Of a stretch of DNA of 64,000 nucleotides, positions 24,631 through 33,703 are shown one piece after another. Each line of letters starts with the position of its first letter. Positions within the stretch are counted from its first letter, which is position 1. Source of the DNA: Rhizobium redzepovicii. GTDB lineage: Bacteria > Pseudomonadota > Alphaproteobacteria > Rhizobiales > Rhizobiaceae. The notes under the pieces were generated by a model that saw nothing but the letters and a program-made list of their open reading frames with translations, was not told where the DNA came from and made no database searches. Where the stretch lies: assembly GCF_019793435.1 (NCBI RefSeq), contig NZ_JAILYH010000009.1, positions 1 to 64,000 of the forward strand, given 5' to 3'. The position numbers were made by a program, and so were the translations under genes.

Positions 24631-25667
24631 AGTTTTCCCTCTTCGTCCATATGGAACGGCTCGACGCCAACCAGAGCCATAAGAGCCTCTATGAGGAATT
24701 CGTCGCGCTCTGTGAGATCGCCGACAAAGGCGGCATGCATGCGATCTGGACGGGCGAACACCATGGCATGGATTTCACCATTGCCCCCAACCCCTTCGTG
24801 ACCATTGCCGATCTCGCGCGGCGCACATCGCGGGCAAGGCTCGGGACGGGGACGGTGATCGCCCCCTTCTGGCATCCGATCAAGCTTGCCGGCGAGGCAG
24901 CCATGACCGACATCATCTGCGACGGCAGGCTCGATATCGGCATTGCGCGCGGCGCCTATTCCTTCGAATACGAACGGTTGCTGCCGGGTCTCGACGCCTG
25001 GGGTGCCGGCCAGCGCATGCGCGAGCTCATCCCGGCGGTCAAGGGCATATGGGCCGGCGACTACGCCCATGACGGGGAGTTCTTCAAGTTCCCCGCGACC
25101 ACGTCGGCGCCGAAGCCGCTGCAGCAGCCGAACCCGCCGATCTGGGTCGCTGCGCGCGATCCGAACTCGCATGAATTTGCCGTCGCGAACGGCTGCAACG
25201 TCCAGGTCACGCCGCTCTGGCAGGGCGATGACGAGGTCCAGTCGCTGATGGACCGTTTCAACGATGCCTGCGCCAAGAATCCCGATGTCGAGCGGCCGAA
25301 GATCATGCTTTTGCGCCACACCTATGTCGGCTCGTCGGAAGAAGACGTCGCCCAGGCCGCCCATGAACTCAACGTCTACTACAACTATTTCTTCGCCTGG
25401 TTCAAGAATGAGAAGCCGGTGACCCAGGGCCTGATCGAACGGATTCCGGACGAGCAGATCCGCGCCAACGCCATGCTGTCGGACGAGGTCATGCGCACCA
25501 ACAACGTCGTTGGCGACGCCGAGACCGTCATCCGCAGGCTCAAGGCCTATGAAGCGCTCGGCTATGACGAATATTCCTTCTGGATCGACACCGGCATGAG
25601 TTTCGAGCGCAAGAAGGCGTCGCTCGAGCGCTTCATCGCCGAGGTCATGCCGGCATTTCAGGAGTAG
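24627..25667 (+). CDS. LLM-class flavin-dependent monooxygenase
   Basis: A 346-residue luciferase-like monooxygenase: MKFSLFVHMERLD, GMHAIWTGEHHGMDF, RTSRARLGTGTVIAPFWHP and CDGRLDIGIARGAYSFEYER. It is coupled to the flavin reductase on one side and lies 4 nt from the aldehyde dehydrogenase on the other. In context it is the oxygenase that opens or hydroxylates the pathway substrate, as RutA does for uracil. It is not a close RutA match (RutA is longer with other motifs), so the substrate is open. Confidence 0.86.
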   Translation: MKFSLFVHMERLDANQSHKSLYEEFVALCEIADKGGMHAIWTGEHHGMDFTIAPNPFVTIADLARRTSRARLGTGTVIAPFWHPIKLAGEAAMTDIICDGRLDIGIARGAYSFEYERLLPGLDAWGAGQRMRELIPAVKGIWAGDYAHDGEFFKFPATTSAPKPLQQPNPPIWVAARDPNSHEFAVANGCNVQVTPLWQGDDEVQSLMDRFNDACAKNPDVERPKIMLLRHTYVGSSEEDVAQAAHELNVYYNYFFAWFKNEKPVTQGLIERIPDEQIRANAMLSDEVMRTNNVVGDAETVIRRLKAYEALGYDEYSFWIDTGMSFERKKASLERFIAEVMPAFQE

Positions 25668-25671
25668 CACC

Positions 25672-27135
25672 ATGCGGCGTTTCCAGCATTACATCGACGG
25701 CGAATTCTCGGATGGCGAAGCGAGCTATCCGAGCATCGATCCGGCCACCGGTGCGGTCTGGGCTGAAATGCCCGAAGCGCGAGAGGGCGATGTCGATCGG
25801 GCCGTGAACGCTGCCGAGAGGGCGCTTTATGATGGCCCCTGGGCGAAGATGACGGCCACGCAGCGCGGCAAGCTGCTCTACAAGCTCGCCGACCTCGTCG
25901 CTGCCAACGCGCAGGTCCTCGCGGAACTGGAAACACGCGACACCGGTAAGATCATCCGCGAAACATCCGCGCAGATCGCCTATGTCGCTGAATATTATCG
26001 CTATTATGCCGGCATATCAGACAAGATCGAAGGCTCCTATCTGCCGATCGACAAACCCGACATGGATGTCTGGCTTCGCCGCGAGCCGATCGGCGTCGTT
26101 GCGATGGTCGTGCCGTGGAACAGCCAGCTCTTCCTGTCGGCGGTCAAGATCGGCCCGGCGCTCGCCGCCGGCTGCACCATGGTGGTCAAGGCCTCGGAAG
26201 ACGGGCCGGCGCCACTGCTTGAATTTGCCCGTCTCGTGCACGAAGCTGGCTTTCCCGCCGGCGTCGTCAACATCATCACCGGTTTCGGCCCCTCCTGCGG
26301 TGCGGCTCTTGGCCGTCACCCGAAGGTCGCCCATGTCGCCTTCACCGGCGGCCCGGAAACCGCCCGGCACGTCGTTCGCAACTCGGCCGAAAACCTCGCC
26401 TCCACCTCGCTCGAACTCGGCGGCAAATCGCCCTTCATCGTCTTTGCCGACGCCGACCTCGACAGTGCCGCCAACGCCCAGGTCGCCGGCATTTTCGCAG
26501 CGACCGGGCAGAGCTGCGTTGCCGGATCTAGGCTGATCGTCGAACGCTGCGTCAAGGACAAATTCGTCGCCCTGCTGCGGGAGAAGGCCGAGGCGATCCG
26601 GATCGGCGCGCCGCTCGACATGACGACCGAGGTCGGCCCCCTTGCTACCCGGCGCCAGCAGGACAATATCGGTGCACTCGTTACCAGGTCGGTCGAAAGC
26701 GGCGCCAGTCTCGTTACCGGCGGACGCAAAATCGATGGTGAAGGCTTTTACTTCCCGCCGACGATCCTCGATTGCGACAATGTCGCTTCGCCGTCGCTGA
26801 TCGAGGAGTTCTTCGGGCCGGTCCTTTCCGTCGTCTCGTTCGAGACCGAGGCAGAGGCGCTGAGGCTTGCCAACGACACCCGCTATGGCCTGGCCTCCGG
26901 CATCTTCACGCAGAACCTGACCCGGGCGCACCGGCTGATGAAGGGCATCCGTGCCGGCATCGTCTGGGTCAACACCTACCGCGCCGTCTCGCCGATCGCG
27001 CCCTTCGGCGGCTTCGGCCTGTCGGGCCACGGCAGGGAAGGCGGCATGGCCGCGGCGCTCGATTATACCCGCACCAAAACGATCTGGCTGAGGACCTCGG
27101 ACGATCCGATCCCCGATCCCTTCGTGATGAGGTGA
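25672..27135 (+). CDS. NAD(P)-dependent aldehyde dehydrogenase
   Basis: A 487-residue ALDH-superfamily enzyme. The cofactor motif (VVPWNSQLFLS; FTGGPETARHV), catalytic Glu (LELGGKSPFIVF) and catalytic Cys (GQSCVAGSRL) are all present, and length is normal. It follows the monooxygenase by 4 nt. It would oxidise an aldehyde released by the oxygenase/hydrolase steps to a carboxylate, which could be the ligand of the FCD regulator. Confidence 0.9.
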   Translation: MRRFQHYIDGEFSDGEASYPSIDPATGAVWAEMPEAREGDVDRAVNAAERALYDGPWAKMTATQRGKLLYKLADLVAANAQVLAELETRDTGKIIRETSAQIAYVAEYYRYYAGISDKIEGSYLPIDKPDMDVWLRREPIGVVAMVVPWNSQLFLSAVKIGPALAAGCTMVVKASEDGPAPLLEFARLVHEAGFPAGVVNIITGFGPSCGAALGRHPKVAHVAFTGGPETARHVVRNSAENLASTSLELGGKSPFIVFADADLDSAANAQVAGIFAATGQSCVAGSRLIVERCVKDKFVALLREKAEAIRIGAPLDMTTEVGPLATRRQQDNIGALVTRSVESGASLVTGGRKIDGEGFYFPPTILDCDNVASPSLIEEFFGPVLSVVSFETEAEALRLANDTRYGLASGIFTQNLTRAHRLMKGIRAGIVWVNTYRAVSPIAPFGGFGLSGHGREGGMAAALDYTRTKTIWLRTSDDPIPDPFVMR

Positions 27136-27139
27136 CGCG

Positions 27140-27463
27140 ATGTTTTACGAAATCCGCACCTATCGGCTGAAGAACGGAACGATCCCGCAATATCTCAAGG
27201 TCGTCGAGGAAGAGGGCATCGAGATCCAGAAAAGCCATCTCGGCACGCTGGTCGGCTACTTCTTCTCGGAGATCGGCACGATCAACGAGATCGTTCACAT
27301 CTGGGCCTTTACGAGCCTGGATGACAGGGAGGCGAGACGCCAGCGGCTTATGGCCGATCCCCGGTGGCAGGCCTTCCTGCCCAAGATTCGCGACCTCATC
27401 GAGGTGGCGGAAAACAAGATTATGAAGCCAGCAAGCTTCTCTCCCGGGAGCGAGGCGCACTGA
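27140..27463 (+). CDS. NIPSNAP family protein
   Basis: A 107-residue ferredoxin-like dimeric barrel protein of the NIPSNAP family: MFYEIRTYRLKNGTIPQYLK at the N-terminus, EIVHIWAFTSLDDREARRQ and DPRWQAFLPK in the middle. NIPSNAP proteins often accompany catabolic oxygenase genes, and their activity is undefined. It lies 4 nt after the dehydrogenase gene and is part of the operon. The 49-nt gap after it leads to the transporter genes. Confidence 0.85.
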   Translation: MFYEIRTYRLKNGTIPQYLKVVEEEGIEIQKSHLGTLVGYFFSEIGTINEIVHIWAFTSLDDREARRQRLMADPRWQAFLPKIRDLIEVAENKIMKPASFSPGSEAH

Positions 27464-27512
27464 CGGCATAAGGCATAACCCGCAGGACAAGTCAGAACAA
27501 GGATAAGGGAAC

Positions 27513-28523
27513 ATGAAAACGACATTTGCTTTCGCGGCGGTTGCCGCATTCGTCGCCGTCTCCGCGCCGGTGCACGCCGACAACATGGTCTTCTCGAGCT
27601 GGGGCGGAACGACCCAGGATGCGCAGAAGGCGGCATGGGCAAGCCCGTTCACCGAAAAGACCGGCATCACCGTCGTGCAGGACGGCCCAACCGACTACGG
27701 CAAGCTGAAGGCGATGGTCGAGGCCGGCGAAGTCACCTGGGACGTCGTCGACGTCGAAGGCGATTATGCCGCCCAGGCCGGCAAGAACGGCCAGCTCGAG
27801 AAGCTCGACTTCTCCGTCATCGATAAATCCAAGCTCGATCCGCGCTTCGTCACGGACTATTCGGTCGGCAGCTTCTATTATTCCTTCGTCATCGGCTGCA
27901 ATGCCGATGCCGTCAAGGCCTGCCCGAAGACATGGGCCGACCTGTTCGACACCGCGAAGTTTCCGGGCAAGCGCACCTTCTACAAGTGGTCGGCTCCCGG
28001 CGTGATCGAAGCGGCGCTGCTTGCCGACGGCGTGCCTGCCGACAAGCTCTATCCGCTCGATCTCGACCGCGCTTTCAAGAAGCTCGACACGATCAAGTCG
28101 GATATCATCTGGTGGTCGGGCGGCGCCCAGTCGCAGCAACTGCTCGCATCCGCCGAAGCAGCCTTCGGCAGCGTCTGGAACGGCCGCATGACGGCGCTTG
28201 CCGCGACCGGCATCAAGGTTGAAACCTCCTGGGAACAGAACATCACTGCTGCCGATGCGCTCGTCGTGCCGAAGGGCTCGCCGAATGTCGAAGCTGCGAT
28301 GAAGTTCATTGCACTGGCGACCTCGGCCGAACCGCAGGCCGCCCTGGCAAAGGCCACCGGTTATGCGCCGATCAATGTCGACTCGGCCAAGCTGATGGAC
28401 CCGGAAACGGCCAAGACCTTGCCGGATCAGCAGACCGCAAGCCAGGTCAATGCCGATATGACCTACTGGGCTGATAATCGCGATGCCATCGGCGAGAAAT
28501 GGTACGCTTGGCAGGCGAAATAA
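27513..28523 (+). CDS. Spermidine/putrescine-type ABC transporter solute-binding protein
   Basis: A 336-residue PotD/PotF-like receptor with a signal peptide (FAFAAVAAFVAVSAPV, cleavage near HAD) and the family opening MVFSSWGGTTQDAQKAAW. Later blocks are VDVEGDYAAQAGKNGQLEKL and SDIIWWSGGAQSQQLLAS. It binds a small cationic or amine ligand in the periplasm and delivers it to the permeases encoded downstream. Its place inside the operon suggests that it imports the compound degraded by the enzymes before it. Confidence 0.88.
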   Translation: MKTTFAFAAVAAFVAVSAPVHADNMVFSSWGGTTQDAQKAAWASPFTEKTGITVVQDGPTDYGKLKAMVEAGEVTWDVVDVEGDYAAQAGKNGQLEKLDFSVIDKSKLDPRFVTDYSVGSFYYSFVIGCNADAVKACPKTWADLFDTAKFPGKRTFYKWSAPGVIEAALLADGVPADKLYPLDLDRAFKKLDTIKSDIIWWSGGAQSQQLLASAEAAFGSVWNGRMTALAATGIKVETSWEQNITAADALVVPKGSPNVEAAMKFIALATSAEPQAALAKATGYAPINVDSAKLMDPETAKTLPDQQTASQVNADMTYWADNRDAIGEKWYAWQAK

Positions 28524-28542
28524 GCTGAAGCTTGAGATCAAC

Positions 28543-28567
28543 GGGCACGGCGAAGGTCGCCGTGCCC
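28543..28567. other. Strong stem-loop after the binding-protein gene
   Basis: GGGCACGGCGA at 28543-28553 pairs with TCGCCGTGCCC at 28557-28567 around a 3-nt loop. No U-run follows. Its position between binding-protein and permease genes fits a transcript-stabilising or attenuating hairpin that raises the receptor-to-permease ratio. Confidence 0.6.
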
Positions 28568-28635
28568 CCGCAGCGCCAGTGCCAATCGGTTGCACCTATG
28601 CGCCTCGCGGAAATTGACGGGTGGGAAGGACTGTC

Positions 28636-29508
28636 ATGTCGACGTTTAGCGATGCCTCCGGCGTAATTGCGCCCTTGCCGAAGATACGCAGGCCGACAGG
28701 TTTCAGCGGGGTCGTTCCGGCTTTCGCCTTCGTCGGTATCTTTTTCGTCGTGCCGGTGGCGATACTGCTGTTGCGAAGCGTGCTGGAACCCGTGCCGGGT
28801 CTGGGAAACTATGCGCAACTGATCGGGTCATCGACCTATCTGAAGATTTTCGCCAACACCTTCATCGTCTCGGGTCTCGTCACGGTGATTTCGCTCGCGA
28901 TCGGTTTTCCCGTCGCCTGGGCGCTGGCAATCATGCCCGGCCGGCTGACCTCGGTGATCTTTGCGATCCTGCTGCTGTCGATGTGGACCAACCTCTTGGC
29001 CCGCACCTATGCCTGGATGGTGCTCCTGCAACGCACCGGGCTGATCAACAAGATGCTGATGGGAATGGGCCTGATCGACCAGCCGCTGGCGCTCGTCAAC
29101 AATCTGACCGGTGTCACAATCGGCATGACTTATATCATGCTGCCTTTCATCATCCTGCCGCTCTATGGCGTGATCAAGAAGATCGATCCGTCGACCCTGC
29201 AGGCGGCCGCCCTTTGTGGCGCCAACCGCTGGCAGTGCCTGACGCGGGTTCTGCTGCCGCTGGCGATGCCCGGCATGGCGGCGGGCGCCCTGATGGTCTT
29301 CGTCATGTCACTTGGTTATTTCGTCACGCCCTCGCTTCTCGGCGGCACTGCCAACATGATGCTCGCGGAGCTGATCGCGCAGTTCGTGCAGTCGCTGGTC
29401 AACTGGGGAATGGGGGGCGCTGCGGCGCTGGTCCTTCTGGTGGTGACGCTCTCGCTTTATGCCGTGCAGTTGCGCTTCTTCGGCAATCAAAACCCGGGAG
29501 GACGTTGA
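28636..29508 (+). CDS. ABC transporter permease (PotB/PotH-like)
   Basis: A 290-residue permease with six membrane segments, for example VPAFAFVGIFFVVPVAILLL and LVTVISLAIGFPVAWALAIM, and the EAA loop AALCGANRWQCLTRVLLPLA. ATG 28636 follows GGGAAGGA; the GTG at 28621 in frame is less likely. It pairs with the second permease, whose gene begins 2 nt after this stop. Confidence 0.88.
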   Translation: MSTFSDASGVIAPLPKIRRPTGFSGVVPAFAFVGIFFVVPVAILLLRSVLEPVPGLGNYAQLIGSSTYLKIFANTFIVSGLVTVISLAIGFPVAWALAIMPGRLTSVIFAILLLSMWTNLLARTYAWMVLLQRTGLINKMLMGMGLIDQPLALVNNLTGVTIGMTYIMLPFIILPLYGVIKKIDPSTLQAAALCGANRWQCLTRVLLPLAMPGMAAGALMVFVMSLGYFVTPSLLGGTANMMLAELIAQFVQSLVNWGMGGAAALVLLVVTLSLYAVQLRFFGNQNPGGR

Positions 29509-29509
29509 C

Positions 29510-30310
29510 ATGCTGCTCAATTTCGACCGTCTCGGCTGGTGGAAATACGTCCTTCTCGGCATAACGCTTCTGACCGCAGCCTTCCTGCTGCTGCCGATCG
29601 TGTTCATCGCGGCGCTGTCCTTCGGCTCCTCGCAGTGGCTGATCTTTCCGCCGCCGGGCTGGACGTTTCAGTGGTACAGCGAACTCTTTGCCGACCCGCG
29701 CTGGCTGGAATCGGCTTTGACGAGCCTCAAGATCGCGGTCATCGTGACGATCTTGTCGGTGCTGCTCGGGCTTGTGACATCCTTCGGGCTGGTGCGTGGT
29801 TCGTTCATGTTCCGGGATGCGCTGAAAGCGCTGTTCCTGACGCCGATGATCCTTCCGGTCGTGGTTCTGGCGGTCGCCCTCTACGCCTTCTTTCTCAGGA
29901 TCGGCCTTGGCGGCACGCTGACGGGCTTCGTCATTTCGCATCTCGTGCTGGCACTGCCCTTCTCGATCCTGTCCATCTCGAGTGCCCTGGAAGGCTTCGA
30001 CAAGTCGATCGAGGACGCGGCCGTGCTCTGCGGCGCCTCGCCTTTGGAAGCGAAGATCAGGGTCACCCTTCCGGCAATCAGCCACGGGTTGTTTTCGGCG
30101 GCCGTCTTCTCGTTCCTGACATCCTGGGACGAGGTGGTGGTGGCGATTTTCATGTCCAGCCCGACCCTGCAGACGCTGCCCGTGAAGGTATGGGCGACGC
30201 TCAGGCAAGACCTGACGCCGGTTGTCGCCGCCGCATCGACCCTTCTCATCCTTTTGACGATCATCTTGATGGCGCTGGTTGCCGTCGTGCGTAAGGTACT
30301 GAAACAATGA
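29510..30310 (+). CDS. ABC transporter permease (PotC/PotI-like)
   Basis: A 266-residue permease: membrane segments such as YVLLGITLLTAAFLLLPIVF and LKIAVIVTILSVLLGLV, EAA loop AAVLCGASPLEAKIRVTLPA, and the PotC-type end SFLTSWDEVVVAIFM. The start ATG 29510 directly follows the upstream stop, and the stop overlaps the ATPase start by 4 nt. It forms the membrane channel with the PotB-like partner. Confidence 0.88.
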   Translation: MLLNFDRLGWWKYVLLGITLLTAAFLLLPIVFIAALSFGSSQWLIFPPPGWTFQWYSELFADPRWLESALTSLKIAVIVTILSVLLGLVTSFGLVRGSFMFRDALKALFLTPMILPVVVLAVALYAFFLRIGLGGTLTGFVISHLVLALPFSILSISSALEGFDKSIEDAAVLCGASPLEAKIRVTLPAISHGLFSAAVFSFLTSWDEVVVAIFMSSPTLQTLPVKVWATLRQDLTPVVAAASTLLILLTIILMALVAVVRKVLKQ

Positions 30311-31383
30311 ACGAACCATTCCTTCAGATCCGCGGAATACGCAAGGAATACGGCCCTGTGGTCGCCGTACATGATGTTACCCTCGACGTTCGGCGCGGGG
30401 AGTTCCTGACCTTTCTCGGGCCATCGGGATCGGGCAAGAGCACGACGCTGTACATCCTGGCGGGATTTGACAATCCGACGAAAGGTGACATTACGCTGGA
30501 GGGCAAGACCCTGCTCGCCACGCCGTCGCACAAGCGCAACATCGGCATGGTGTTCCAGCGCTACACGCTGTTCCCGCATCTGACGGTGGGTGAAAACATC
30601 GCCTTTCCGCTGAAGGTCCGGCGCAAATCGAAGGCCGAGATCGACAGCAAGGTGAAGGAGATGCTGCGCCTCGTCCGTCTCGAAGGCTTCGAGGATCGCA
30701 AGCCCGCGCAAATGTCCGGCGGCCAGCAGCAGCGCGTCGCGCTTGCCAGAGCCCTTGCCTATGATCCGCCGGTGCTTCTGATGGACGAGCCGCTGTCTGC
30801 GCTCGACAAGAAGCTGCGCGAGGAAATCCAGCATGAGATCCGTCGCATCCACCAGCAGACCGAAGTGACGATCCTTTATGTCACACACGACCAGGAAGAG
30901 GCACTGCGGCTCTCCGACCGCATCGCTGTCTTTTCCAAGGGGGTCATCGACCAGATCGGCACCGGCCCCGAACTCTACGCCAATCCGAAGACCCGCTTCG
31001 TTGCCGAATTCATCGGCGACAGCGACTTCATTTCCTGTGACCTGCTGTCGTCATCCGACGGACAGGCCACGATTTCGCTAGGCCGCGGAACCGTCTTCAA
31101 CAGCATTCCGGTGCATGGAAAAGGCGCTGCCGGCACAAAAGCAGCCTTGATGCTGAGGCCGGAGCGCATTCGGCTGTCGCGCGCTCATGCGGGAGTGGGT
31201 CTCGCCGCGACTGTCAGCGACATCACTTTCCTCGGCAACAATATCCACGTTTCCACCGAAATGGCCAACGGCGAGGCGCTGGCGGTGCGTCTGCCGTTCG
31301 GTCATGAGGCGATCACCGGGCTCAGCCGCGGCGATACGGTGAATCTGGATTTCGATCCGGGTGCGGCCCACGTGTTCTGTTAA
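30307..31383 (+). CDS. ABC transporter ATP-binding protein (PotA-like)
   Basis: A 358-residue ATPase: Walker [11 protein letters not shown]-loop [11 protein letters not shown], signature MSGGQQQR, Walker [13 protein letters not shown] and H-loop YVTHDQEEA, then a C-terminal TOBE/OB regulatory domain (about 280-358, [12 protein letters not shown]). The size and TOBE domain are typical of PotA-type polyamine importers. It is coupled to the PotC-like gene and is followed 10 nt later by a dehydrogenase gene. Confidence 0.9.
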   Translation: MNEPFLQIRGIRKEYGPVVAVHDVTLDVRRGEFLTFLGPSGSGKSTTLYILAGFDNPTKGDITLEGKTLLATPSHKRNIGMVFQRYTLFPHLTVGENIAFPLKVRRKSKAEIDSKVKEMLRLVRLEGFEDRKPAQMSGGQQQRVALARALAYDPPVLLMDEPLSALDKKLREEIQHEIRRIHQQTEVTILYVTHDQEEALRLSDRIAVFSKGVIDQIGTGPELYANPKTRFVAEFIGDSDFISCDLLSSSDGQATISLGRGTVFNSIPVHGKGAAGTKAALMLRPERIRLSRAHAGVGLAATVSDITFLGNNIHVSTEMANGEALAVRLPFGHEAITGLSRGDTVNLDFDPGAAHVFC

Positions 31384-31393
31384 AAGTCGTCCT

Positions 31394-32848
31394 ATGAAGC
31401 TCAGTGATCTCTCGCTGTTCCGTCAGGCATGCCCCGTCGCCGGCCGCTGGATCGAAGCGGAAGGCCGCCAGGCAACGACGGTGCGCAATCCGGCGACCGG
31501 CGAACCGCTCGGCGCGGTCCCCGACCTCGGAGCCGCGGAAACGGAGGATGCCATCGCCGCCGCTGTCGTCGCCCAGAAGCTTTGGGCGAAGAAGACCGCT
31601 AGCGAGCGCGCCGCCATACTCAAGACATGGCACCGCCTGATGATCGAAAACCGCGACGATCTGGCGATGATCCTGACGCTGGAGCAGGGAAAACCGCTCA
31701 CTGAGGCTAAGGGAGAGATCACCTATGGCGCGAGCTTCATCGAATGGTTCGCCGAGGAGGCAAGACGCATCAACGGCGAGACCATACCGGGACATCAACC
31801 GGATAAGCGCATCCTCGTGCTGCGTCAGCCGGCAGGCGTGGTGGCGGCGATCACGCCCTGGAACTTTCCAAATGCGATGATCACCCGCAAGGTGGGCCCG
31901 GCCCTTGCCGCCGGCTGCGCCGTCGTTCTCAAGCCGGCGCCGCAGACGCCGTTCTCGGCGATCGCCATCGCCATTCTTGCAGAGCGCGCCGGCCTGCCGG
32001 CAGGCCTGCTCAACATCGTGACCGGTGATGCTGCCGCAATTGGCGGGACGCTGACGGCAAGCCGTGACATCCGGGTCCTGACCTTCACCGGTTCCACCCG
32101 GACGGGCGAGCTGCTTTACCGGCAATGCGCGCCGACGATCAAAAAGCTCGGCCTCGAGCTTGGCGGCAATGCACCCTTCATCGTCTTCGACGATGCTGAT
32201 CTCGACGCGGCCGTCGAAGGTGCAATCATCGCCAAGTTCCGCAACAATGGCCAGACCTGCGTCTGCGCCAACCGGCTCTATGTCCAGGACGGCGTCTATG
32301 AGGCCTTTGCCGCCAAGCTGGCGACGGCCGTTTCGGCACTGAAGGTCGGCAATGGCCTCGAGCGCGATGTCGTGCTTGGCCCGCTCATCGATGAAAACGC
32401 CGTTGCCAAGATCGAAGCCCATATCGGCGATGCCGTCGCAAAAGGCGCGGGGATCGTTTCAGGCGGCAAGCGCCATGCGCTTGGCGGCCATTTCTTCGAA
32501 CCGACCATTCTGCGCGATGTTGCAAGCGGCATGCAGGTCGCCCGCGAGGAAACCTTCGGACCTCTTGCGCCGCTCTTTCGTTTCCGCGACGAAGAGGACG
32601 TCATTGAACAAGCAAATGACACCGAATTCGGGCTCGCCTCTTATTTCTATGCACGCGATCTGTCGCGGGTCTTCCGTGTCGCTGAAGCGCTCGAATATGG
32701 GATGGTCGGCGTCAATACCGGTCTGGTCTCCACCGCCGAGGCGCCGTTCGGCGGTGTCAAAATGTCGGGTCTCGGTCGCGAAGGCTCCAGGCACGGGTTG
32801 GACGAGTATACCGAACTCAAGTATGTATGCCTGGGCGGCATTGCCTGA
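31394..32848 (+). CDS. NAD(P)-dependent succinate-semialdehyde dehydrogenase-like enzyme
   Basis: A 484-residue aldehyde dehydrogenase. Motifs are TPWNFPNAMITRKVGPALAA, FTGSTRTGELLYRQ, LELGGNAPFIVF with catalytic Glu and GQTCVCANRLYVQ with catalytic Cys, matching GabD-type succinate-semialdehyde or glutarate-semialdehyde dehydrogenases. ATG 31394 lies 10 nt after the transporter ATPase gene. A second dehydrogenase in the same operon suggests that the pathway ends in a C4-C5 dicarboxylate feeding the TCA cycle. Confidence 0.87.
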   Translation: MKLSDLSLFRQACPVAGRWIEAEGRQATTVRNPATGEPLGAVPDLGAAETEDAIAAAVVAQKLWAKKTASERAAILKTWHRLMIENRDDLAMILTLEQGKPLTEAKGEITYGASFIEWFAEEARRINGETIPGHQPDKRILVLRQPAGVVAAITPWNFPNAMITRKVGPALAAGCAVVLKPAPQTPFSAIAIAILAERAGLPAGLLNIVTGDAAAIGGTLTASRDIRVLTFTGSTRTGELLYRQCAPTIKKLGLELGGNAPFIVFDDADLDAAVEGAIIAKFRNNGQTCVCANRLYVQDGVYEAFAAKLATAVSALKVGNGLERDVVLGPLIDENAVAKIEAHIGDAVAKGAGIVSGGKRHALGGHFFEPTILRDVASGMQVAREETFGPLAPLFRFRDEEDVIEQANDTEFGLASYFYARDLSRVFRVAEALEYGMVGVNTGLVSTAEAPFGGVKMSGLGREGSRHGLDEYTELKYVCLGGIA

Positions 32849-32888
32849 CTTGGTCGACATTTGCGCATGCCGCAAAAGAAAGACCAGC

Positions 32889-33689
32889 ATGCAATTCGCC
32901 AGTATAGCAATGTATCTCACACCCCAGCCGCTTGCGGATGCGACGGCCAAGCTCTGGTCGTTCCTCCGGCATTATCTCTCGCAGGCCGGCCTGACGGACC
33001 TGCCCGAAACGCTCGATCGGACGCTGCCCTATGACGAGGCCTGGCTGAGATCGGATCTTCTCCTCTCGCAGACCTGCGGCTATCCCTTTGCCAGCCGCCT
33101 GCGCGGCAAAGTTCGCCTGGTTGCGACGCCGGTCTATGATCATCCCGGCTGCGACGGTCCGCTGATGCGCAGCTTCATCATCGTCCGCACGGGTTCTTCC
33201 CTTCGCACGCTGGAGGATCTGCGCGGCACCACGGCTGCAATCAACAGCCCCGACAGCAATTCCGGCAGCAATCTCTTTCGCGCGGCCGTCGCTCCGCGTG
33301 CCCGCGAAGGCCGTTTCTTCGGGCGGATCATCGAAACCGGCAGCCATGGCAACAGCATCGCTGCCGTCGTCGAGGGCAGGGCGGATAGCGCGGCCATCGA
33401 TTGCATCACCTATGGCAATATTCGCCGCTTCAATCCCGGCCATGTCGACGGGGTCCGCATCATCGCCGAAACGCCGAAAGCCCCGGGACTGCCGTTCGTA
33501 ACTTCAGGCGATGCTTCGGACGAGAGGGTCCTTCTCCTGCGCCGTGCGCTGACCGCCGCTGTCAACGAGCCACTGCTGGCGGCGACGCGGGCCACGCTCG
33601 GCCTCGTTGATTTCGCGGTGCTTTCCGAAGCCGACTACGAGCCGCTTCTCTCATTGGCCGGCGACGCATTGCCGCAATTAACGGCTTGA
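32889..33689 (+). CDS. PhnD-like phosphate/phosphonate-type binding protein
   Basis: A 266-residue protein of the PhnD/SsuA-like ABC receptor family: PYDEAWLRSDLLLSQTCGYP, RSFIIVRTGSSLRTLEDLRG, INSPDSNSGSNLFRAAV and DSAAIDCITYGNIRRF. No classical signal peptide is visible (start MQFASIAMYLTPQPL), so it may be cytosolic or use a different start. A longer reading frame upstream overlaps the dehydrogenase gene and is not coding. It has no permease genes of its own and is the last gene of the operon, 40 nt after the dehydrogenase. Possibly a ligand sensor or scavenging receptor. Confidence 0.75.
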   Translation: MQFASIAMYLTPQPLADATAKLWSFLRHYLSQAGLTDLPETLDRTLPYDEAWLRSDLLLSQTCGYPFASRLRGKVRLVATPVYDHPGCDGPLMRSFIIVRTGSSLRTLEDLRGTTAAINSPDSNSGSNLFRAAVAPRAREGRFFGRIIETGSHGNSIAAVVEGRADSAAIDCITYGNIRRFNPGHVDGVRIIAETPKAPGLPFVTSGDASDERVLLLRRALTAAVNEPLLAATRATLGLVDFAVLSEADYEPLLSLAGDALPQLTA

Positions 33690-33703
33690 AGAGGCGGCGG
33701 ACT

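Noticed and set aside
32352..33689. A 445-codon version of the PhnD-like protein
   Set aside because: The first 179 codons overlap the dehydrogenase gene in another frame and lack domain features. ATG 32889 begins the conserved part.
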